NCBI GenBank assembly: GCA_032988195.1
Contig: JANTQE010000009.1
Span: 558,001-622,000 of the forward strand
DNA from: Arachnomyces sp. PD_36
Taxonomy: Eukaryota > Ascomycota > Eurotiomycetes > Onygenales > Arachnomycetaceae
DNA length: 64,000 bases
Reading direction: 5' to 3'
Position 1 is the first letter of the stretch, and every line of letters starts with the position of its first letter. Below the pieces are notes generated by a model. That model did no database searches, had not been told where the DNA came from, and saw only the letters and a program-made list of their open reading frames with translations. Below are positions 21,028 to 33,583 of the stretch, piece by piece. Both the position numbers and the translations under genes were made by a program.

Positions 21028-22387
21028 CTTGAATGTTGGATAAGAGTATTTGGATAAGTCCGAGAATAGTGTTTGGAATTGGTCTTGTGAAATTGCTGAG
21101 ATGGTTGAGGTTGAGATCTCAAAACCAGCGGGAAAACCTGGGCTTTTATGTCTCCTCTATACCCTCTCATGGAGGGGTATTTCCCCAAATCGGTATATCA
21201 GGCCACCCAATTGTCCTGGCCAGGATGTCAGCAGATTTCCAGGTAATCTTGTGATATATTTTCTCACAGAGGAAACTGAGGTGTAAGATTCATTGCTGAC
21301 ATGCATGATATAGCAAACAAAGGTCTCTATGGTGCAGATAGGTACCAATCAGTACCTATCCAACGTTGGTTCTTTTCTCAATGATTGTGCAATTGGGTGC
21401 CACCACTCCAATAGAGAAGGCTAACGAGATATTACAGTATCAATAGGGACAGTCATGCTGTAAGTCACAAAGAAGCCAAAGTCCTGCTCTAGCATGCAGT
21501 CATAGAAGTTCTCCTCCTGTAGTTCAGCCCGGGTAGCAGTGCCGCTGACAAAGAGCCACGCAATGCCCATATTTTCTACATAGCAAGTATGGTTCTGGAG
21601 TTTGTAAATCTGCTCAAGATCAAGGCCTTGGTCCAGTGCTATATTGCACGCTTTCCGAAACCCCACCTTGTACTTCCAACGCATTGGTAGTAACGTTTGA
21701 CTCCTGCCATTGGCTGTGTTTCTTTACAGCATCATCTCGAGGCCCAAGAACCTTGGAATAATTGCGATACTTGCTTTTAAAATTGCCTCGCGTTTTTAAG
21801 AACACACTTCACATCTTAATAGAGAGATTTTGTGTGGTAAAAATTATAGTTAGAGATAGAGAGATATTATGCTAAAGCTATGTGCTAGCACATAAAGCGT
21901 GCATCATCGTTGTATTTGAGTTCTATGAATTTTTGCAAAGGAGAAAAGTAACCACATCGCAACGAAAGATGAATCGTTTTTCCGTCAGGGATTCCGAGGG
22001 AAAAGATCCACCCACCACCCCACAAGTACTGTGGGGCAGACATAACCTTAATTCCAACCTTATCCAGAACAAGCTCTATCTATGAACTTGCCCATTTCAA
22101 GCATCCGCCACACTCAGAAAGCTCGCTCAACTTATCGACCTTTTAATAAGGGTATGTATGCTGATTTATCTCCGTTGGTGCTGAGACTGATTAGCTGAAG
22201 CAAGTTTTAGCAACAACGACTTTGTCGCATCAAAAAGCCTACCATCCCTGCTTTTTTCTACAAAAAGGCTAAGTCTACAGTGAGTTTAGCCGTGAGGGTT
22301 CGCAGGATAAAAATAGAACTAGGAACGAGAAACGCAGATTACTGACCTCAAAGCGTCTCTCCACAGGGAAACTGCCTAACCTGCATT
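21028..22387. other. Intergenic region with one possible gene remnant
   Basis: It lies between two divergent small secreted genes. Apart from the 87-codon frame at 21421-21684 (separate entry) I see nothing coding. 21830-21870 is a short GA-rich tract. Confidence 0.4.
21421..21684 (-). pseudogene. Possible remnant of a fungal hypothetical protein
   Basis: An 87-codon minus-strand frame with protein-like composition, containing GLDLEQIYKLQN and, further on, GIAWLF. This resembles a GLDLEQIY...GIARRF segment that I associate with a family of short fungal hypothetical proteins, but the match is from memory and weak. No signal peptide, no flanking exons found. It may be a fragment or a chance frame. 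Confidence 0.25.
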
Positions 22388-22633
22388 ATGCGGTTTTTCC
22401 AACCTCTCTTCGTTCTCCCACTTCTCGCAACAACAGCTTTGGCAGGCCCTGCTGCCTATGGTGTTTGCCAAGCAGGTTGTTCCGCCGTCGTTATGGCTTG
22501 CTATTCCGCTGCGGGTTTTACCTGGGGGGCAACTATGGGAGCCACAGCCCCAGCTTCAATCCTTGCATGCAACAGCGCTTTCGGCGTCTGCCAGCATGCG
22601 TGTGCTGCAACTCTTTTGGCCCCGACACCTTAA
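22388..22633 (+). CDS. Small secreted Zys3-like (zygote-specific class V copy B-like) protein
   Basis: Single exon, 81 residues. A signal peptide (MRFFQPLFVLPLLATTALAG) is followed by a compact hydrophobic core with five spaced Cys: CQAGCSAVVMACYSAAGFTWG, ATAPASILACNSAFGVCQHAC, ending in LLAPTP. This is the pattern of the short fungal proteins that databases label zygote-specific Zys3-like / class V copy B, whose Chlamydomonas-derived name says nothing about their function in fungi. The Ala/Gly-rich helices with regular Cys suggest a small disulphide-bonded surface or secreted protein. It stands alone on the plus strand. Confidence 0.85.
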   Translation: MRFFQPLFVLPLLATTALAGPAAYGVCQAGCSAVVMACYSAAGFTWGATMGATAPASILACNSAFGVCQHACAATLLAPTP

Positions 22634-23780
22634 GGGACGGATAGGGGTAACATGTACTGGGGAGATTGGATGACGCTATGCTTTGTCTCTTTCTATTTTG
22701 GCGGTTTATGAAATGGCTTTTGCCAACGGTTTCCTTGGTTTCACAAATTGTAACAATTTGAAGGGAGAGAACAACGGCTGTTTGTATTTTCTTTATCTTC
22801 ACCATTTCTTTCTAACAATAAAGAGGGGCTTTATCGTAACTCGTCCGACTTGAATCTGCTTCCCTTCCATGTTGAAGGTATCATTGGGGGTACTCTTTCT
22901 TGATTGCCTTTTCCCGTCCAAACTCGATTGTTGGTCCTTTCGCCTCCTTTGCTTGGCCTGTACCAGCGGTCTGATCCCCCCAGTCCCCGTTAGTGCGTTT
23001 CCCCTTAAAGCACAGCAGTATCTAGTGACCGAATTTCGTGACTTATGTACTTCCCAGAGAATGAATAAATTTCTTTCGTAAGGACAAATGCTCAACGTGA
23101 AACCCCCTTGTAGATGTGGCGCGACGAACTTTTCCGTCCCCTGAACCAACAGCGGATGGGAAAGAACTAATAGGGATCCTTTGTTTTCGAGCCCCTGGTA
23201 GTTTCCATGTTGAAAGCAAGAGTTGAAAGGGCTTGAGGTTTCTGCTAAAGATAGTTTCCGGGTCAATCCAGAATGGGCTTCATAGTAGGGCAGGCGGGTT
23301 TCACCATCATTAAAGATATCAAGTTGATGTCCGGAAATGGGTTTGTTTGGAACCTGTTGAGTGGGGAATCTATTTCATCGGGTTCGGCCCGACTCCTCTC
23401 GATTGCCGATAGATATGGTTTTGTCCTCGCTTGCCCCCATTAGATGATTTGCGTTTATCGATGCACCTATCACACAGGAAAGAGAGGTAAAATAGGAGCA
23501 CAAGTAAGAAGTAATATGGAGCTTGTTTTGTAGATACAAGCAAAAGAAAACCACCGCAGGCCACCGTCCCCTTTTGGTTCTCCTAAACGCCGAGCTGCAT
23601 ATATCTTCATTAATCACACGGTAGCAATATTCCGGGCCAGAGATTCCGAGACGGGGGGACTTGAATTGGAAAACATATGGCAAATGAATGGATAGAGAGA
23701 AGTTTAGGGAAATCGTAGTATAAGGTTTTTTGAGGTTAAAAAGATCAGGATATAGAGAAAAATAGGAAGGAAAACAGAAT
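22634..23780. other. Intergenic region, nothing recognised
   Basis: Two long minus-strand frames (22799-23266, 155 codons; 23375-23824, 149 codons) have non-protein-like composition and no domain; the second overlaps the end of the CFIm25 gene out of frame. I reject both. The region holds the 3' ends of two convergent genes. Confidence 0.45.
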
Positions 23781-24874
23781 CTACAACTCATTTCCACCGT
23801 TCTCGGCGGCGTCACCAGGCGCAAAATCCTCCATGCCGGTATCCTGGTTGTCAGCGCCTTCGCCTGCTAGAACCTTGGTGCGTGGTACTGAACCGTCGGG
23901 TGATGGTTCTCCTGGAGTCATAGCCACAACGTTATCGTTATCATCCACGAACTCGAAGTTATACCGCGAAAGTAGGTGGGGGATTGCGGATAGTTGTGGG
24001 CCGTAGCGGGCAGTGTTATCGTACAGCTCGAAGAGCGGAACGGCGAGGAGCTTCATATTTTTCGGGACGGAGAGGACCTCTGGAGAAAGAGAGCCGTTAG
24101 ACGCCTGTATCTCGGGGAAAAAAGGGGGAAAATTATGCTTTGGAAACTCACTCTTCTTGGGCAATTGGATAAAGTATAACTTCTTGCACTCCTTGGGCCT
24201 CGTCACATGGCCCGGGAGGAAGGGGTACATAAAAGTCTCAAAGTTGGGGCGCCACCATTGCGCAAGCGTGTCTCCAATCTCCCAGTCCTCATTAACACCT
24301 TCGCCAGAGAATTGCGATCCGACAGGCGCGAGCCTCTCGTTCAATCGGTGCTTAAACCCATCCACCTCATCGTCACCATGTTGAAGATAATCGCCAGGCC
24401 TGTGGGGAAAGCCAGATTAGCCCAACCCATAGACAGATACCAGTAAGAGACAAGAGGGGAGTCTCACAGCTTAAAAAACGCGTTGGCAATCTGCAACATC
24501 AACACATGGGGGTGATTATGCTCATGGCAAACCAACACCCCCTCACAAGTTCTCCGCATCCCATGCTGCTCATAGTGTTCCTCCAGCCTCTTCAATCGCG
24601 CCAAAACCGAGGGATCTTCTTCCGGTTGGGTCTCCTTCGTGCCGAAAGTGTAGTTTGACAATGGGTATAGGCGGATCGTCTCTGGCTGTTTGGCGGAGAA
24701 GCCTTTTGGGAGGGTTGGTCTATGGGTGTATGCTCGGATTAGCGGGGGTGGGGTTCAATGCTTTCGGAGGGTTCAAATCAGGAAGAGGAGGATATAGACG
24801 GGTTTATGGACAGTTCGGCCGCCAGAAACTTACGGATAGGAGCTCTGCAGAGCGGTGGTGGTGATTGTGGACAT
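23781..24874 (-). CDS. Cleavage factor Im 25 kDa subunit (CFIm25/NUDT21/CPSF5 homologue)
   Basis: Four exons on the minus strand: 24874-24834, 24719-24468, 24399-24152 and 24079-23781, 279 residues. The first exon (MSTITTTALQSSYP) is only 41 nt; introns are 114, 68 and 72 nt, all GT-AG and phase-consistent. The core follows the family closely: IRLYPLSNYTFGTKE, GMRRTCEGVLVCHEHNHPHVLMLQ, FFKLPGDYL, WWRPNFETFMYPF, THIT-like VTRPKECKKLYFIQLPKK, and FELYDNTARYGPQLSAIPHLLSRYNFEFV. The Nudix fold lacks the hydrolase box, as usual; the protein binds UGUA in pre-mRNA and sets poly(A) site choice in the nucleus. The 72-nt third intron is stop-free and a multiple of three, so retention would insert 24 residues. 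An acidic C-terminal tail of about 55 residues goes beyond the human protein. Confidence 0.94.
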
Positions 24875-25431
24875 CCTGCGATTCGAGCGAAGATGCTCCC
24901 AAGGAGTTGGAAAGGATGAACTCGAGGTGAAAGGGTGGAAAGGGCCACTGGCAGAAGGGCAGTAAAGTGGTGCAAGCCCAAATCAATGCACAAAAGAAAC
25001 AAGTTGTTAATCGAGGATGTTCGTCGGGAGTTGTTCCTCTGATAGACTGTCTTTCTCTATCTCGTCTCGTCTCCAAGCTGCAAGGAATCGCGACGAGAGC
25101 TTCACCGATTAGATAAGCCTCTCGCGTAAACGTTTCGCCGAAATGCAGCCCATCTCTCTCCTTCTCTCCTTAACCCTTCCCGACTCCCCTTATGGCATCT
25201 ACGAAACATCTACAATTACTTCCCTTCCGATTTCATGGGCAAAAAGATTGCATTTTATTCTATCGGATTAATACGTGATTCTAATTATGCGCAGAATCTC
25301 AATCCACTTAATGCTCCAACATCTACACCCAATATTAATCCATCCAGTTCATGCCATAACGAACGTAAAACATAACTCAAATATGCTCACAACAAAACCC
25401 GAGTGCATTGACAGTCCCAACTCGTAGAGAC
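24875..25431. other. Intergenic region between two same-strand genes
   Basis: It should hold the CFIm25 promoter and the 3' UTR of the Ste23-like gene. No coding frame of interest; AT-rich from 25230 to 25370. Confidence 0.45.
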
Positions 25432-28400
25432 CTATAACTTCGGCTCGATATCCTCGAACTCGCTGAGGTCCTTGATGGGGATGGATCCAGAGCTGACAGG
25501 AAGCTTAGCCTTGAACTCCGGAACATTGGTAATGTAAGTCGGTTCCTTGTGAACCACTCCATTACTACCATTGACGGTTTCAGAGCTGGCAGCACCTTCT
25601 TCGCTAGGGAGAGCTTTGATTCCGAGCTGAGAAAGCTGGAAGTCGATTTTCTGCGCTCCTTGTTCGATGGTCTCCTCCACCTTCTCCTCGGCAAGCTTCA
25701 TTTCGGAAACGAGGAAGTTCTTGACAGCGGAGATGATTGCATCCTTATCACCGCTAGATACGTCCACGTTGTCGAAAACAGATTGGAACTTTTCAGTCTC
25801 GACGGCGACACCAGCAGAGCTTAGATACGCGGCTAGCGCATCGGTAAGTTTGGCCTTTTGTTGTTCAGGGGCCAAAGCTTCATCCGTAGAAGCTTCCGTC
25901 GACTGGGCTATCATGTGAATGGAAAGCTTCGCCCTCGCAGCCGAGTTGGGGTCGATATACTGCCGGAAAAACTCGATCATTTCGGGCTTTGTTAGCGCTC
26001 TAACGCACGCAGCGTCCTGTTCATTCTGCGTGAAGTTGAAGATTTCAGAGCCAATGTGGGACAGGAACCGGTTGGTCTCTGAGCCCAAGTTCTTCAACTT
26101 CTCCAATCTCTTGTTCACCAAACTTCGCTTATGCCCTTCAAAGTCTTCCTCAGTCATATTTTCGAGCGTTTCCGCAAACCTGGATAAGAAAGCATCGATC
26201 CTGGATTCGAGGTACTTGCCCGTCCTCTCGCTCTGTATAATAACCCTATACCCCATAGTGGTCGATGCGGATCGGGAGCCACTCCAGACAACGTAGCCGA
26301 GCTGCTCTTGACTCCGAAGTTGATCGAATGCAGGCTCGCTAGTCATTTGAGAAAACAGAAGAAGCTTCGCCCGCAACACCGCATCACTCAAGAGACCGAC
26401 AAAGAGGTAGTACTCGATACAATGGTTGACATTTGCAGGATCTTTCAATGGACGCTCGTAGACGTAGTTGCTCCCTGGTGGGAAGATCAAATTCCGTCTT
26501 ACGAACCATTGCGACTGAGGTAGTGGTCGGCATTTCAGCGTCGATTCTATCAGGTCGGTCATCGTCAATGCGTCTTCCTTGTAGAGGTTGCCGTGGACTA
26601 AAACTTCCACGTGAGCTTGTCCTATGATTTGGGGAAAGAAAGCGGCAATATCCTCGGCTTCAATATGTTCCAGCTCTGCGGCGTACTGGTCGTTGATCCA
26701 GGACCTCTCGATGGTGAGATTTCTCGTCGACTCCGAGACCTGATAGAATGGCTGCTGATATTCAGCATTTCGATACGCGCGTGCTAGTTGCTCTTTGATA
26801 ATATTGAAGCGATCGGGCTTGACCTCCAGATCCCGCATGCTGACCAAAACCTTCTCCAGCAAAACTGGCATCTTATCGTTGTAACCGTCCACCTGTATGT
26901 CCAATCCAAAAGAATCTGCAGACAGATTGTAATCCAAGCCCGCTATCTCAGCATCATACGAGTACTCCATCAAGGCATCCTTCACCAGATGGCAATAAAG
27001 CTTCGCCTTGACAAAATTGGCCGGTGTAGCGTATACAAGTGGATTCCTCATCGTGACGTTGATGCTACCCTTCGGGACCCAAAATCTATCATCTTTCTTA
27101 AACCAGATTCTGACGTTGTCATCGTGTCGGATCAAAGACGGCTCCTTAAGGGGCTCCGCGACTTCCTTCTTCTCGACCGAAAGCCGAGTTGGTACAAACT
27201 CGTTCTTGTGAGGAAGATGGATGTCTGGCAGTCGGTTTTCCGACGTAGTTTCCAGAGCCTGTCTAATACCCGACGAAAAGTCTTCTGGTATCTTTTCTAC
27301 TTTGTATTCTGTTCCATACCACTTCTCCTTCGAATCCCAATCACCGGGGTAATGCTGCGAAACGAGCATGATTCGGAAATTGTCAGCTCGAAGATATCCC
27401 AGTGCCTGCGTAATAGCAGCAGGATCGAACTTCCTGATCAGTGTTGCTCCGCTAAGGAGCCAATCTCGGGGAAGTGGCTTTTGCATAACGCTGCTCAACC
27501 GACTAGTAAATCGGCTGGCAGGCGATTTTTGTTTATACTTGAATTCTACCTCCGCTAGATTCTTCATCTCGTCAAAGATCCATTGCTGCGGAGGTTGTTC
27601 CTTGATCAAGGATATATATTCGAAAATAACCTTTACCACTTCGTGGTATTCCTTCAGTCCATCTTCGGTTAGACGGACTGATACAGTGAAAAATGCGGCG
27701 CCAGGGCAGACAGGTAGTACCCCAGCAGACAGGCTATTTGCCCATCCCTTCGCTTTAATATAGGATAAGATACTGCCCGGCCCCTCATGCCCTATCAGAT
27801 GGCTGAGATACCGGCTTGGCTGCGTATCAGACATTTCCCGTTCATCCTGGTATGGAAAGTAGATATCCAAGGACCGCATATCCATCACCGGCTTCGCAAA
27901 TATTTGCGTAGACAAATGTTCCTCTGAGAGCGGCTGGACATCATCCCATCGGTTCGGTGGGAGGTCCTTGTTCTTCACATCAGCGAACAATTCCCCGACC
28001 CATTGCTCCTGCTGGTCAAGCGTTTCTCTACCCAGCACAACTAGCTTCATACGATTTGCAGAGTAATGTTTCTCGTGAAACTTCATAAATTCATTCCGAA
28101 CGTTTATACCCTGCTTCTGCGGGTCATCCCTCAACGTCTGTAGATTTCCAGTGGAAAAGTGGTGATAAGGATGATCAGTATTCGAAAGAGATTTGGCCAG
28201 TTGCATCAATCGCCAGGTATCACTCTGCAGATTTTTCTTATTCTCTGAATCCACAGCCCTGAGTTCGCGATCCAGTGTCGACGGATCGAACAAAGGGGCG
28301 ATGAAAAATTGCGCAAACCGGTCCAGAGCACCGTAGAGAGGCGGTACCAGATCATTTGATGAAGAACCCGCGCTGCCGTTCGTTACTCCATTTGTATCCT

Positions 28401-29127
28401 TGGAAAGTCCGTCGACTACTTCTCCCGGTGTTGAAGATCCGTTTGACACTGCTCCATCCGTATTGGAGTCACTAGTGGCCGCAACTTCGAAGAAATAGTT
28501 CGTCTCCGTAGCAGCGGTATACGCATTCGAATCACCGGAGTGAGCGGCAAGGTACTGGTTGTAGGCATTCTCTTTGGGGTACTATACGGAGCGAATACGG
28601 CAAACTGTTAGCAGCGCATCTTCACCAAGCGCAAACGATATGGGTGAGCACCATACCTTCTCTGTTCCCATAAACAAAGCATGCTCGACTGCGTGCGCAA
28701 GGCCAAATAGGGTGTCGTCTGAAAAATTTCCAACATTCACGTTAAGAGAAGCGCTAGCTTTGTCTGTTTCGGGGTCATGAACGAGTAGAGCCTCTAACTG
28801 ATTAGGCAGGCGAATGACCCGGTACTCGCGATCATCCACCGCCGGCTTCTCCAGCTTGTCCGCTATATGCTCGATTGGCGGCATCGTAGCGAAATTCCGA
28901 GTGCGAGATAGGTGCGGATAGGTTGAGGTGGAGAGAAACGACAAGGAGGAAGAGCGGGCGAGTAAGACGGAGAGATTTGAAGAGCGAGGCTGCGGGACAA
29001 AAGGGTTTGAAAGCTTGCAAGTTCTCGTGTGGTACTGAGCGACTCTAGGACGGACGGGAGGGTGCTTCAAGGTATTCCGTAGGAGGAATAAGGAGGACCT
29101 TGTAGGCATGCAGACCAACGGAAACAA
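25432..29127 (-). CDS. Insulin-degrading enzyme / Ste23-like M16A metalloprotease
   Basis: Two exons on the minus strand, 29127-28657 and 28581-25432, encode 1206 residues; the 75-nt intron (GTATGG...GTATAG) joins GTEK to YPKENAYNQYLAAH. The inverted zinc motif HxxEH is H145-AV-E148-H149, within GLAHAVEHALFMGTEKYPKEN; the downstream zinc Glu is expected in ELRAVDSENKKNLQSD. Later M16 signatures are present: LFDPSTLDRELRAV, GHEGPGSILSYIK, and RSQEQLGYVVWSG. In yeast Ste23 helps mature a-factor; the family degrades small peptides. The first 81 residues are rich in Arg/Ser/Leu and nearly free of acidic residues, like a mitochondrial presequence; Met82 (MPPIEHIADKLEKP) would give the cytosolic form of normal family start. 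About 50 Ser/Gly/Asn-rich residues after ATETNYFFEV are a fungal insertion. Confidence 0.95.
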
Positions 29128-29634
29128 AGGCCAGGCACCTTGGTGGTTGATCGGGCAGAGAGATGCGGGATGAGAGAATTAATGCCGCAAGGGGGCGAAA
29201 TAAGAAGAGACGAGAAGAATTAAGAAGAAATAATTCTATATCATAAACAACGAAGAAATTACCAAGAAGATGAACAGTAAATGGAATCTATTTCCGCAAA
29301 GACAGTCTCTATGGAGTTGTTTGTCTCTATTTCGTGTTCATCTTGCGTGCTGCGAAGTTGTATCACCAGAAAATCGGGTGCCTTAACCGAGTTGGGAAGG
29401 CGGTGGAAGTCTAACACGAGGCGGGAAATGCCTCGGCAAAGGGGCCGCAAGGCCTATTTAAGGCCTCAACATCGCTACAAGATTTTTGCGTAGCAGGTAG
29501 AGTATTCATTGTCATCCTTAGATACAACAGGATAAGCCCGATACTGTGGCTACGCGCCTATATAATAAATAAACCAGAACGGAAACCACCGAAACTCCCA
29601 ATCGCTAAGCACCCCGTTGGCATCCCCTATCTTA
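29128..29634. other. Intergenic region between Ste23-like and MFS genes
   Basis: It holds the Ste23 promoter and the MFS 3' UTR. A 70-codon plus-strand frame at 29281-29493 is not convincing. Nothing else recognised. Confidence 0.45.
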
Positions 29635-31542
29635 CTAGAGAGTATACCGGAAAGTCTCAGAATCCTCAATGATCAACTCGCCCCGGTCTGCCTTCTTATT
29701 GCTGCGCCAGAAATGAATAGTCAAAGCAATCACGATGAGGATAGTCAATCCTTGGCAACTGTCATAGATCGTCAGCTTGATTTTCGCTGAGAACTCTCGG
29801 GGCAAACGGGGGGGGAAACTTACGCCAGACAAGCATAGATACCAGGGTAATACTCTGGGGAGTCCTGAGATCTAAAGACCAAACTACCCGCAATACCTCC
29901 CACGCCACCGAGTCCCACCAGGGTAGCACTACAAAGAGCCCTCTTCCACTGTCCACGGATGTTATTCGCCTGGTAACCCATGGCTGCTGGAACGTTTGCA
30001 TTTGCGCCTGCAGTCGTCAAGAACACGCCAAAGTACCGAACGGCATTAGACTCAGCCCACCCCATAAGTGGGAGGCCAATCAAGGCCAATACGGCGTTGA
30101 GAACGATGAACGGCGAACGAATCTTGTATTTGTCGCTGAAATAGGCGGTGGTCATCATGACAAGACCAGCGAATGCATAGGGTGGTGCAACCAGGCATTG
30201 TGACTCTCCAGTGCCGAATCCCATTCCTGATTCGAGGATGATAGGGAGAAAGTACGCGATCGCGTAACTAAGGGTCGTTGAGCAGCTAAAACAGGGAAGT
30301 TAGCAACGAAACCCCAAAATCAAAAAGTTGGAACATGTGTCGTTACAAGAATATCATGCCAAATCCCCACACTTTAAGGTCGAGGCAAGGACGAAGATAC
30401 TTCCTCAAGTTAAACGGTTCAACGTTGGCATCGCCTCGATCCCTGTTCAGACGTCGAATGATAAACGCGCTTTCGCGTTCATTTAGAAAACCCCATGCTT
30501 TGTGGCCTTGATCCGGGAAGTCAACGAGGAAAATGTAGCACAAAATGGCAACGACGCCCGTCAACTATCAAAACTATTAGGGTGGCTTCGAGACTCGGCT
30601 TCGGGGGGGGGGGAACATACGACTCCTTCCAAGATGAAAATCCATCGCCATCCCATCATTCCCTCCCGACCTTCCAACTGCATAAATCCAAATGCGAGGA
30701 TACCGGTCAAAGCCGAGGCGAAGGATCCAATGAAATAGAAGAAAGAATACCGTTTTTGGGTATCATCTACGAGAATTAGTTTGTCGCCAAAATATGGAAG
30801 GATGGGATAGCAACTCACATCTCGAATACCAGGTAGAAAGAAGATAAACACATCCTGGGAAGAAACCCGCTTCAAGTATACCAAGGACCACACGAAGTGC
30901 TGCTAACTGTTCCCAATTGTTTGTGAATCCGAAACCCTATAGCGACGAAAACAAGAAGTTGTTAGACCAAGGCGATAGCTTCAATGAGAGATCTGGAAGC
31001 TTCATACAATCATCATAACCCCCCATGTGAGTACAATGGCAGACAGGAAATTACGAGGCCCCAGCCGTCGGATAACCGCCGTAGCAGGGATTTGGAAGCA
31101 CACATACGGGACGAAGAAGACGAGAACGATAATCGACTGCAGTGGTGGATTCGTCAGTATAATAACGCGGGCACCGTTCAACTGATAAAAAGTCCAACTT
31201 ACATATCGAAAGCCCACTTCTAATTCCAACTCTTTTGTCATGCTAAAGGAGAATTGATCGAGCATCAGTATCCCGTCTTATCAACCACGAACCGAAATAT
31301 TATTTCGCGGGAGCAACTAACCCCGCGATGGCTGCGTTGGACAGATTGGTCCTGTCCATCAAACTGATACAGTATGATAGTCCGCATATCGTGACAAGTC
31401 GTCTATCAACTCGATGGATGATTTTCCGCTGTTCCTTGTAAGTGAACTCTTCGTCAACGTCGATGTCGACCTGCGAAGCTCCGCTTCCAGCATCGTCAAG
31501 GTGTTCGGTGCCGAGGGCATCCTTCTCAGCGTCGCGGGTCAT
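29635..31542 (-). CDS. MFS transporter, anion:cation symporter family (Dal5/allantoate permease-like)
   Basis: Eight exons on the minus strand: 31542-31322, 31242-31203, 31136-31008, 30936-30819, 30766-30621, 30564-30347, 30285-29824 and 29758-29635, 485 residues. All seven introns (52-79 nt) are GT-AG and phase-consistent. I start at MTRDAEKDALG; an ATG five codons earlier (31557) is possible. Twelve membrane segments can be traced. Family marks: DRTNLSNAAIAGM near TM1, RRLGPRNFLSAIVLTWG (the MFS loop 2-3), LRVVLGILEAGFFPGCVYLLSTWY, WRWIFILEGVLT, and DFPDQGHKAWGFLNERE in the central loop. Members carry allantoate, nicotinate, biotin precursors or other organic anions with protons at the plasma membrane. 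The substrate cannot be read from sequence. Confidence 0.92.
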
Positions 31543-33583
31543 GATCGATACCAACAATCCTTACAGCTGCATGCGCAAAGGTTTGATGTGAATCACAGCT
31601 CTCAGGAAAAGCTTGGAAACGATCGCGTTGTATTTTGACAGCTATTTCCTGGGGTGAAAAGAAAGGATGGAAATAGTTGAGGTGAGGAAAGCTGTCTTAT
31701 TATTGAGTCCTTGATCAGCGATATGCATGACAACCGTCGTTAGTCCAGAATCCGCAGAGAAGCTTCCCCGCATCATCGTTGTGACCGGTTAGCGCTTTGA
31801 GCACTTCTCTCAACCATCGCAAGATCCACAGGGACAGGATAAAAAGAGACTCCCCACACTTCAGAGGACTCAAAGAGCCAGCCAAGAAACTTTCAAATCC
31901 TCCACTACCCCAATCATCGACGACCATTTCTCTTGCCAAGAGCAAGTCTCCGAGGTCTTGGTCTTTGAAGCAAAAGTCCCGACGCCATAGCGGTGGCAAC
32001 CAGCTCAATGTTTGGGGTTCTCGGTGGAGAACAAGGATAAATTAGAGACAGAAATGGCCTGACTCCCGAATACCTGCATGGAGGTAGCCTCGGCCTTAGC
32101 ATAAAGAGAGCAAGAATCGCTTTGCCCCCCTAAAGAAGCCAGATCAAGTAACCAGTAAGGTGGTGATCCTTCGTCTGCAATCCCTCTTGGCTCAGGAAAC
32201 CGTGTCGAAGTTTTGTTTGGCGAAAGCCGGAATTCGACCGAGACCCCCTGGGCCCTTGCTTCCTCCCTCTCATTATATTTTCAGAAGAAGAACACGAGCA
32301 GAAATTCGCATCTAAATTCTGGTTGGACTTTGGCAGGCGACTCTCCCACAACTCAGTTCCTGCTCTTCCCCCAAGCTCAAAACAAACATTCTCATTGCCG
32401 CGTGTTTATCCCGCAGTACAACCGGCTGGGGTAACACTAAGGCTCGTTCGGGCAATCAAGAACCGATCGCTTCCCCGTGTTGAGCGATCAATAACCCCGC
32501 AAAACCTTCCCCGCTCATGCTGTTGTGAGGATCTCGGCCAAGTTTCTAAAGACGGAAGGACTGCACGAAGGAAAGGAGACTCACCCAATCGCTTTCATTC
32601 GTGAATTATTTTGGTCACATCTCATTCATAACTTTAATGATTTTAAGGTTTGAAGACCCTTCAGAAGCCACGAGGCCGTTAATTAAAACCCCGTACGACG
32701 CGGAGATGGTTCCAGAGCTCACTGGCGTTCAAGATGCTCTCGGAGAGTTGGCCAACGTCATTTCGACCCTTCATGAAGCCACTTGATTCCAGACTCCATA
32801 GGTGGACGGGAGTATCAATGCTTCCAGAGCCACCGAGCTGCGCCCCCTACACACCGAGGCTATCGGGAAATTGTGAGTACTCAGATTGATACATATCGCC
32901 TTGGCTTGGGAACAATCGCGCATCAAGCCCAATTACTTTTATCGTATCCGTCTGGGTGGTCAAAAACCAACCATGAGTGCTGGCTGTCTCAGATGTGCCT
33001 TTGACGGACAAGTTCCGCAACACTGTAGCTATCCCCAGCCCCCGTATCCTTTCTCCTCTGGCCAGACCCTTTTTGGCCACCACAGCCAAATATGCCCGAG
33101 AAGACGACTCAAATGGAAGAGGATTGGCGAGTTTTAGGATCGAGCTTTGGGGCCTGGTAGGCAGGGTACGTCAGGAGAAGGTATCAAGTCTAGATCTCCC
33201 TTCCCCCAATCCGATTACTCAAACCATACAAAGATATTTACCAGCACGTGGACTCCTTTCCAAACCGCATCCCTGGTCATTGCTAGTGACGTAATACTCC
33301 CATCTTAGCCCATACTCTCAAGTCTCTTCCCTAACTGTTGGCCCAACGTAGCCCGAGATGCCATGAATCAAAGAAAAAGAAGCGGGAAAAAGCTGCTTCT
33401 TGGTGGAACACCGAAAGCTCAAACGCGCCTCTCTTTCTTCAGCGTTTTCCTCAATTTTCGCCCATCCCAACGAGCATCAACTCCGCTTTCCTTCCGTTTC
33501 CAGACTCGCTGACAATCGACGAGAGTAAACCTCCATCTATATGCCGACGACGAGTCAAAAAAAAAAGGAATAAAAGACAAAAA
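31543..33583. other. 2 kb gene-free region
   Basis: Many short overlapping frames but none with a recognisable domain or a splice context. It includes the MFS promoter at its left end. I see no transposon ends or tandem repeats. Confidence 0.4.

Noticed and set aside
22799..23824. Minus-strand frames of 155 and 149 codons right of the Zys3-like gene
   Set aside because: Compositions look like translated non-coding DNA, and the second overlaps the C-terminal exon of CFIm25 in another frame.
26788..27558. 256-codon plus-strand frame
   Set aside because: Antisense to the M16 protease exon; a shadow of the coding strand.
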